DNA from: Methanobacteriota archaeon
GTDB lineage: Archaea; Thermoplasmatota; Thermoplasmata; RBG-16-68-12
Length of the DNA: 9,062 nt
Direction of reading: 5' to 3'
NCBI GenBank assembly: GCA_005879045.1
Contig: VBLV01000114.1
Location: 1-9,062 of the forward strand
A model generated the notes under the pieces. That model did not search any database and was not told where the DNA came from. It saw nothing but the letters and a program-made list of their open reading frames with translations. Both the position numbers and the translations under genes were made by a program. Positions 5,403 to 9,062 of the stretch are shown piece by piece (the first letter of the stretch is position 1; the number at the start of each line of letters is the position of its first letter).

Positions 5403-6764
5403 ATGTCGGCATCGGACGAAGAGTTTGTGGAGTTCGCCAAGGGGTTGCATGGGGAGCTCATTCGACCGGAAGACGCGAAGTACGACGAGGCACGGCGAAT
5501 CTGGAACGCGATGATCGACCGCAGACCCGCGGTGATTGTGCGGTGCAAGGACGCGGACGACGTGATCCAATCGATCGCCTTCGCAAGGGAGCATGGATTC
5601 GTCTTGGCAGTCCGAGGCGCTGGGCACAACGTGTCGGGGAACGCGGTGTGCGATGACGGCCTCGTGATCGACCTGTCGCTGATGAAAGACATCCGGGTCG
5701 ACGAGGAGCGACGAACCGCGGTCGTCGGCGGAGGGGTCACTTGGGGCGAATTCGATCAGGCGGCGCAGCGCGTCGGGTTAGCGACAACGGGCGGAGTCGT
5801 CCCCGCCACCGGCGTCGCCGGACTGACGCTGGGGGGCGGGTCCGGTTTCCTCGCGCGGACCCGGGGCCTCGCCTGCGACAACCTCCTCGGGGTCGATCTC
5901 GTCACGGCGGAGGGACGCGTCACGCACGCGAACGAACAGGAGAATCCCGATTTGTTCTGGGGCGTCCGAGGCGGCGGGGGGAACTTCGGCGTTGCAACGT
6001 CGTTCGCGTTCCGACTGCATCCGGTCGGTGCGATTCTCGGCGGTGTCCTCGTCCATCCCATGCGACGAGCCCGGGAACTCCTTCGATTCTATGGCAAGTT
6101 CGTCGAGGGGGCACCCGATGAACTCACCTTGTTTGCCGCGCTGGGCACCTCACCCGACGGCGTTCCCGTCGCGGTCATCCTCGCGGGTTACTTCGGCCCC
6201 TTGGATGAGGGGGAACGAATTCTACGACCGATCCGCGAATTTGGCCCGCCGATCTTGGATGATATCAAGCGAATGTCGTACGTCGACCTCCAAGGCATCC
6301 TCGGACCGGCATATCCGCCGGGCGCACGGAACTACTGGAAGTCCGGCTTCCTAGCCAATCTCGGAGAGGAGGCCATCGATACCATGGTCCGCCACGTCGA
6401 GAGCGTGCCCTCGAAACGCACTCAGGTCGTGCTCGAGTATCTAGGCGGTGCGGTCTCCCGCATTGGAGAACGGGACACCGCCTTCGGCCATCGAGACGCG
6501 CGTTTCGACTTGGTCATCACGTCGATTTGGTCTGATCCCGCGGAGGACGAAGCCAACATCACGTGGACTCGGGATCTCTGGAATGCGATGGAGCCGTTCG
6601 CATCCGGTGGCGTTTACGTCAATTACCTCGGGGGCGAGCGCGACGAGGGAGCCGAACGGGTTCGGGCCGCATACGATCCGCAGAAATACGAGCGGCTCGT
6701 CCGCCTCAAGCGCAAGTACGATCCGGAGAACCGGTTCCGGATGAATCAGAACATTCCGCCTTGA
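5403..6764 (+). CDS. Berberine-bridge-type FAD-dependent oxidoreductase
   Basis: This 453-residue flavoenzyme of the PCMH/VAO superfamily oxidises a hydroxyl or amine substrate and passes electrons to O2 or another acceptor. The FAD-binding domain spans about 40-210: PAVIVRCKDADDV opens it, RGAGHNVSG at 71-79 places H75 at the usual covalent 8-alpha-histidyl FAD position, and LTLGGGSGFLARTRGLACDNLLGVDLV begins at 141. The Cys that makes a second FAD bond in bicovalent members would fall in GGVVPATG (about 130-137), where the residue is Val, so a single covalent bond is predicted. The C-terminus has the BBE domain, with NYLGGE, the RLVRLKRKYDPENRFRMNQNI block and a terminal NIPP. There is no signal peptide, so it is cytoplasmic. 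It could be a sugar, oligosaccharide, 6-hydroxynicotine or aclacinomycin oxidase relative; the substrate is unknown. It ends 19 bp from the convergent QueA-like gene. Confidence 0.92.
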   Translation: MSASDEEFVEFAKGLHGELIRPEDAKYDEARRIWNAMIDRRPAVIVRCKDADDVIQSIAFAREHGFVLAVRGAGHNVSGNAVCDDGLVIDLSLMKDIRVDEERRTAVVGGGVTWGEFDQAAQRVGLATTGGVVPATGVAGLTLGGGSGFLARTRGLACDNLLGVDLVTAEGRVTHANEQENPDLFWGVRGGGGNFGVATSFAFRLHPVGAILGGVLVHPMRRARELLRFYGKFVEGAPDELTLFAALGTSPDGVPVAVILAGYFGPLDEGERILRPIREFGPPILDDIKRMSYVDLQGILGPAYPPGARNYWKSGFLANLGEEAIDTMVRHVESVPSKRTQVVLEYLGGAVSRIGERDTAFGHRDARFDLVITSIWSDPAEDEANITWTRDLWNAMEPFASGGVYVNYLGGERDEGAERVRAAYDPQKYERLVRLKRKYDPENRFRMNQNIPP

Positions 6765-6783
6765 ATGGCACCCTCGAATCCGA

Positions 6784-7821
6784 TCACTTTCGCAGGATGA
6801 GGTGGCTGTCCCCGAACTCGTGCCACCGGTATCCGGTCGCGATCGCCGCGCGGTACGCCTCCAAGACCTGCGGTAGCCCGATCAACGCCGCGAGCATCGC
6901 GAGGTGGCTCGTGACGGGGTCGTGGAAGCCCGTCAGCAATCCGTCGACCGATCGGACGGGATTTCCCGGACGGACGAAGAGACGGGTGAATCCTTGTCGC
7001 GGTCGCACCCCGTCCGGCGTCCAGGCCGACTCGAGCGCGCGGACGACGGTGGTCCCAATGGCGATGACGCGGTGTCCGCCGTCGCGAGTGCGATTGACCA
7101 GGTCGGCGGCTGCCGCTGAGACCTCGAACGGTTCCGGGTATACCGCCTGTGCCTCCACCTGGTCCGTCTCGATCTCAAGGCTGCTTACGCCGGAGTGAAG
7201 GAGGACGGACGTGAACCGGACTCCCGCGGCTTCAAGGGCCTCCCGAATCTTCGGGGTGATCGGTCGCGCCGCCGAAGGCATCTCCGCACTCCCGGGTACG
7301 CGCGAGAACAGGCTCTGGTACGCGTCTAGGGGCCAGACCTTCTGAACGTATCCGTAGTGGATCGGCACGCCCGCACGTTGCAGGACCGGCTCCAGCGGTC
7401 GGTCCGCGGTGATGAACCACAGCCGGGGGATTCCTGGATATGGTGCGACGTACCGGACCGTCGCGTCGCCCACGCGGGCCTCCTCGCCCGCCTCGATCGG
7501 CATGGGGCCGGGATGCGCCGGATCCCACCGCGGCTCGGCGAGCCACAGGCCTTCCGCGTACCGCGTGCTCAGGTCGAGCGTGTACGGACCGGACGGCCCG
7601 TGGGCCTCGAGGCTCGCCGCCAACGTGGCACTTTCGTTCGCGACGAGGAGGTCTCCCGCGGAGAGGAATCGCGGCAAGTCGGCGAAGGTCACATGTTGGT
7701 GTCCCGATGGCGTCGTCACGAGGAGACGCACCGCGTCCCGGTCGCCACCCTTTTCCATCTCCACGGGTGTGGACGCGAACAGCTCGCGCGGTTGCTCGAA
7801 GAGGAGTTCCTGCCGCTTCAT
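6784..7821 (-). CDS. QueA-like protein (S-adenosylmethionine:tRNA ribosyltransferase-isomerase family), divergent subgroup
   Basis: The 345-residue protein spans the full length of the QueA family. True QueA moves the ribosyl part of SAM to preQ1 in tRNA to give epoxyqueuosine. Shared features are GDLLVANESATLAA (56-69), DAYQSLFSRVPGSAEMPSA (166-184), VIAIGTTVVRALES (252-265), LFVRPG (281-286), VDGLLTGFHDP (292-302) and YRWHEFGDSHLI (331-342). From memory of E. coli QueA, the PTAGLHF block is here PSAARPI, the HVGAGTFQPV block is HSGVSSLEIE, and the following H-MH-E motif is missing. This resembles a stand-alone QueA-like group common in actinobacteria, so the substrate may differ from preQ1-tRNA. 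The ATG at 7821 overlaps the upstream SDR stop in an ATGA, showing translational coupling. A longer frame to 7899 is rejected because it lies inside the SDR gene. Confidence 0.85.
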   Translation of the reverse strand: MKRQELLFEQPRELFASTPVEMEKGGDRDAVRLLVTTPSGHQHVTFADLPRFLSAGDLLVANESATLAASLEAHGPSGPYTLDLSTRYAEGLWLAEPRWDPAHPGPMPIEAGEEARVGDATVRYVAPYPGIPRLWFITADRPLEPVLQRAGVPIHYGYVQKVWPLDAYQSLFSRVPGSAEMPSAARPITPKIREALEAAGVRFTSVLLHSGVSSLEIETDQVEAQAVYPEPFEVSAAAADLVNRTRDGGHRVIAIGTTVVRALESAWTPDGVRPRQGFTRLFVRPGNPVRSVDGLLTGFHDPVTSHLAMLAALIGLPQVLEAYRAAIATGYRWHEFGDSHLILRK

Positions 7822-8573
7822 GCGGGCACCTCCCAGACCGTGCCTTGGGCCTCGAACCTCTGGCCCGTGACCCGCAAGGGGTCTTGCCCCTCGAGCCACG
7901 CCCAGAACGGCAGCGTGACCTCCGGGAGCGGCCGATCGCTGATGTCCTGTCCCGGGAAGGCGTCTTGGTGCATCTGCGTCCGGAGATCACCTGGATCGAC
8001 CGCGACCACGCCGACGCCGGCTTCGCGCAATTCGTTCGCGAGGGTCTTGCTCAGGAGATCGAGCGCGGCCTTGCTGCTCCCGTAGCCGCCCCATCCCGGA
8101 TAGCCGCCGCGCGAGGCGTCGCTCGTGATGTTCACGACAAGGCCTCGCGATTTCTTCAGGACCGGAAGGCATGTGCGGATGAGCGCGAGCGGCGCGATGA
8201 CGTTGACCTCGAACACGCGTCGGAGGACGTCGAGCGGGTAGTCCACGAGCGCGGGGAACGGGGAGGCGCCGAGTTCGGAGGCGTTGTTGATCAGAAGATC
8301 CAGACGGCCGACCCGGCGGACCGCGGCGATGAGGTCGCGTCGGTGTTGGTCTTGCGAGACATCCCCGGGAACGGCGCTGATCGAGGCACCGGTGGCCTGA
8401 AGGCGTTTCACGGCCTCGAGCAAGGGCACCTCGTGACGCGCGCTGAGGATCAGGGTCCAGCGTTGCCGGGCGAGAAACTCCGCGACGGTGTATCCGAGTC
8501 CGCGGCTCGCCCCCGTGATCAGGGCGACGCGTCCGGCTTGAGCGGGAGGACCAGGTTTCGAGCTCTGCGCCAT
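7818..8573 (-). CDS. Short-chain dehydrogenase/reductase (SDR)
   Basis: This is a classical SDR oxidoreductase of 251 residues, the standard size, cytoplasmic. The cofactor motif TGASRGLG is at 20-27 and NNAS at 96-99. The catalytic tetrad is visible as N124, S151 (in NITSDAS), Y164 and K168 (in YGSSK), with PGDLRTQM after it at the usual PG position. R24 and R46 (in LILSAR) at the end of the second strand favour NADP(H). The substrate loop and C-terminus (PFWAWLEGQDP and QGTVWEVPA) give no clear substrate. It is the first gene of a two-gene unit and its stop overlaps the start of the QueA-like gene by 4 bp, so the two products are made together and may act in one pathway. The ATG at 8573 fits the family and a TATA-like box 25 nt upstream. 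Confidence 0.93.
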   Translation of the reverse strand: MAQSSKPGPPAQAGRVALITGASRGLGYTVAEFLARQRWTLILSARHEVPLLEAVKRLQATGASISAVPGDVSQDQHRRDLIAAVRRVGRLDLLINNASELGASPFPALVDYPLDVLRRVFEVNVIAPLALIRTCLPVLKKSRGLVVNITSDASRGGYPGWGGYGSSKAALDLLSKTLANELREAGVGVVAVDPGDLRTQMHQDAFPGQDISDRPLPEVTLPFWAWLEGQDPLRVTGQRFEAQGTVWEVPA

Positions 8574-8594
8574 GTCCGCACCAGGCCGTCGGCG

Positions 8595-8600
8595 ATTTAT
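8595..8600 (-). promoter_or_regulatory. TATA-like box giving a leaderless SDR/QueA-like transcript
   Basis: On the minus strand GATAAATC contains ATAAAT at 8600-8595, centred 25 nt before the ATG at 8573. That is the archaeal TATA-to-start-of-transcription distance, so the mRNA would begin at or near the start codon. No Shine-Dalgarno sequence precedes the ATG, which agrees. A second A/T-rich stretch at 8611-8628 lies further upstream. Confidence 0.45.
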
Positions 8601-8610
8601 CTCGCTTCTC

Positions 8611-8629
8611 GTTTACAAAATGTACAAAC
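8611..8629. promoter_or_regulatory. A/T-rich repeat element between divergent SDR and AlkD-like genes
   Basis: The stretch contains TACAAA twice, at 8614-8619 and 8623-8628 (9-bp period), and TACA-AAA-TGTA (8614-8624) as a short inverted repeat. It stands out in a GC-rich surrounding. It could be a TATA region for the plus-strand gene (centre about 35 nt before the ATG at 8652) or a regulator site. Composition and symmetry are seen; the role is inferred. Confidence 0.3.
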
Positions 8630-8651
8630 GCGCCCGACCCGGCTCGAACCG

Positions 8652-9062
8652 ATGCTGAACCGGCCGATGGTACCATTATGGCCCGTCGCGGTTCCTCCCG
8701 AATCGATGGTGCTCGACGTCCGCGCCGCGAGGAATCAACTCGTCGAGGAACTTCGAAACGCGCCGAAGGCGTCGGCTCCGTCGGATCTCCAATCGTATGT
8801 CGGTTCACCCGTGCCGGTCCTCGGCCTCAGCGTGCCGAGGATGCGCGGAATCCTCGCGGCATTCGCGAAGAACTATCCGACCTTGGGCGCCGCAGAGGTG
8901 AACGCCCTCGCCGAAGCGCTCTGGTCCGGCCCGATGTACGAAGAGAAGTCGTTGGCGATTCTCCTCCTCGGCCGGTACGAAAAGGTTCTCGACGACGGCT
9001 CGTGGAAACTCGCGGACCGCTGGGCCGACACCGCGACCGGATGGGGACTGAGCGATGGTCTC
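8652..9062 (+). CDS. AlkD-like DNA alkylation repair protein, N-terminal part (runs off the right edge)
   Basis: The frame stays open from an ATG at 8652 to the window end; a more conventional start is the ATG at 8706, giving 119 visible residues that begin MVLDVRAARNQLVEELR. An intermediate ATG is at 8667. From the 8706 start, VLGLSVPRMRGILAAFAKNYP at about 38-58, LWSGPMYEEKSLAILLLGRYEKVL at about 72-95, and WKLADRWADTATGWGLSDGL at the edge match the helical-repeat (HEAT-like ALK) architecture of the AlkC/AlkD family. AlkD members excise bulky or positively charged alkylated bases from DNA. A complete protein is about 230 residues; the catalytic Asp and later helices are outside the window. 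It is divergent from the SDR gene. Family assignment is good; glycosylase activity is not shown. Confidence 0.8.
   Translation, partial: MLNRPMVPLWPVAVPPESMVLDVRAARNQLVEELRNAPKASAPSDLQSYVGSPVPVLGLSVPRMRGILAAFAKNYPTLGAAEVNALAEALWSGPMYEEKSLAILLLGRYEKVLDDGSWKLADRWADTATGWGLSDGL

Noticed and set aside
4739..5740. A 333-codon minus-strand frame across the small membrane protein and the start of the oxidoreductase
   Set aside because: It is antisense to the FAD-binding domain, which is certain, and shows Ser/Thr/Arg-rich sequence without hydrophobic segments or motifs.
8667..8676. ATGGTACCAT perfect palindrome as an operator for the AlkD-like gene
   Set aside because: Ten-bp palindromes of this kind arise by chance, it does not extend, and it may fall inside the coding region if translation begins at 8652 or 8667.
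1..9062. tRNA or rRNA genes, CRISPR arrays, insertion sequences or defence genes
   Set aside because: No cloverleaf-like segment, regularly spaced repeat, transposase motif, terminal inverted repeat or defence-family protein was seen on either strand by eye.

Overview
The window is high-GC and densely coded, with nine protein-coding genes (two cut by the window edges), short intergenic gaps, and no RNA gene, insertion sequence, CRISPR array or origin that I could see. It looks archaeal, and I lean to a high-GC member of the Thermoplasmatota/Euryarchaeota type. The basis is several A/T-rich TATA-like boxes at archaeal distances from starts, one of them about 25 nt before an ATG as in leaderless mRNAs, the absence of clear bacterial -35/-10 pairs, and an LsrF/ADH-synthase-type class I aldolase. 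No gene here is exclusively archaeal, so a high-GC bacterium is not excluded.

Layout. 3-341 (-): the N-terminus of acetyl-CoA synthetase, running off the left edge. 554-1984 (+): a metabolite:H+ symporter (MHS) family MFS transporter, divergent from acs across about 210 bp that holds an imperfect 22-bp palindrome. 2044-3868 (-): a two-gene operon of an LsrF-like class I aldolase/thiolase followed by a zinc-dependent medium-chain dehydrogenase. 3945-4955 (-): a six-helix membrane protein of unknown function. 4992-5321 (+): a small three-helix membrane protein. 5403-6764 (+): a berberine-bridge-type FAD oxidoreductase. 6784-8573 (-): a translationally coupled pair of an SDR oxidoreductase and a QueA-like protein. 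8652 to the right edge (+): an AlkD-like DNA alkylation repair protein, divergent from the SDR gene.

How the genes may work together. acs and the transporter could form an uptake-and-activation module for acetate or another short carboxylate. The aldolase/dehydrogenase pair looks like two steps of one sugar, polyol or ketose-phosphate route. The SDR/QueA-like pair is the most interesting: its QueA-like member keeps the general fold signatures of S-adenosylmethionine:tRNA ribosyltransferase-isomerase but has changed several motifs conserved in true QueA, and it overlaps an SDR gene rather than sitting with queuosine genes. If the host is an archaeon, which makes archaeosine and not queuosine, the protein probably does something other than make epoxyqueuosine. 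No defence system or mobile element was found.
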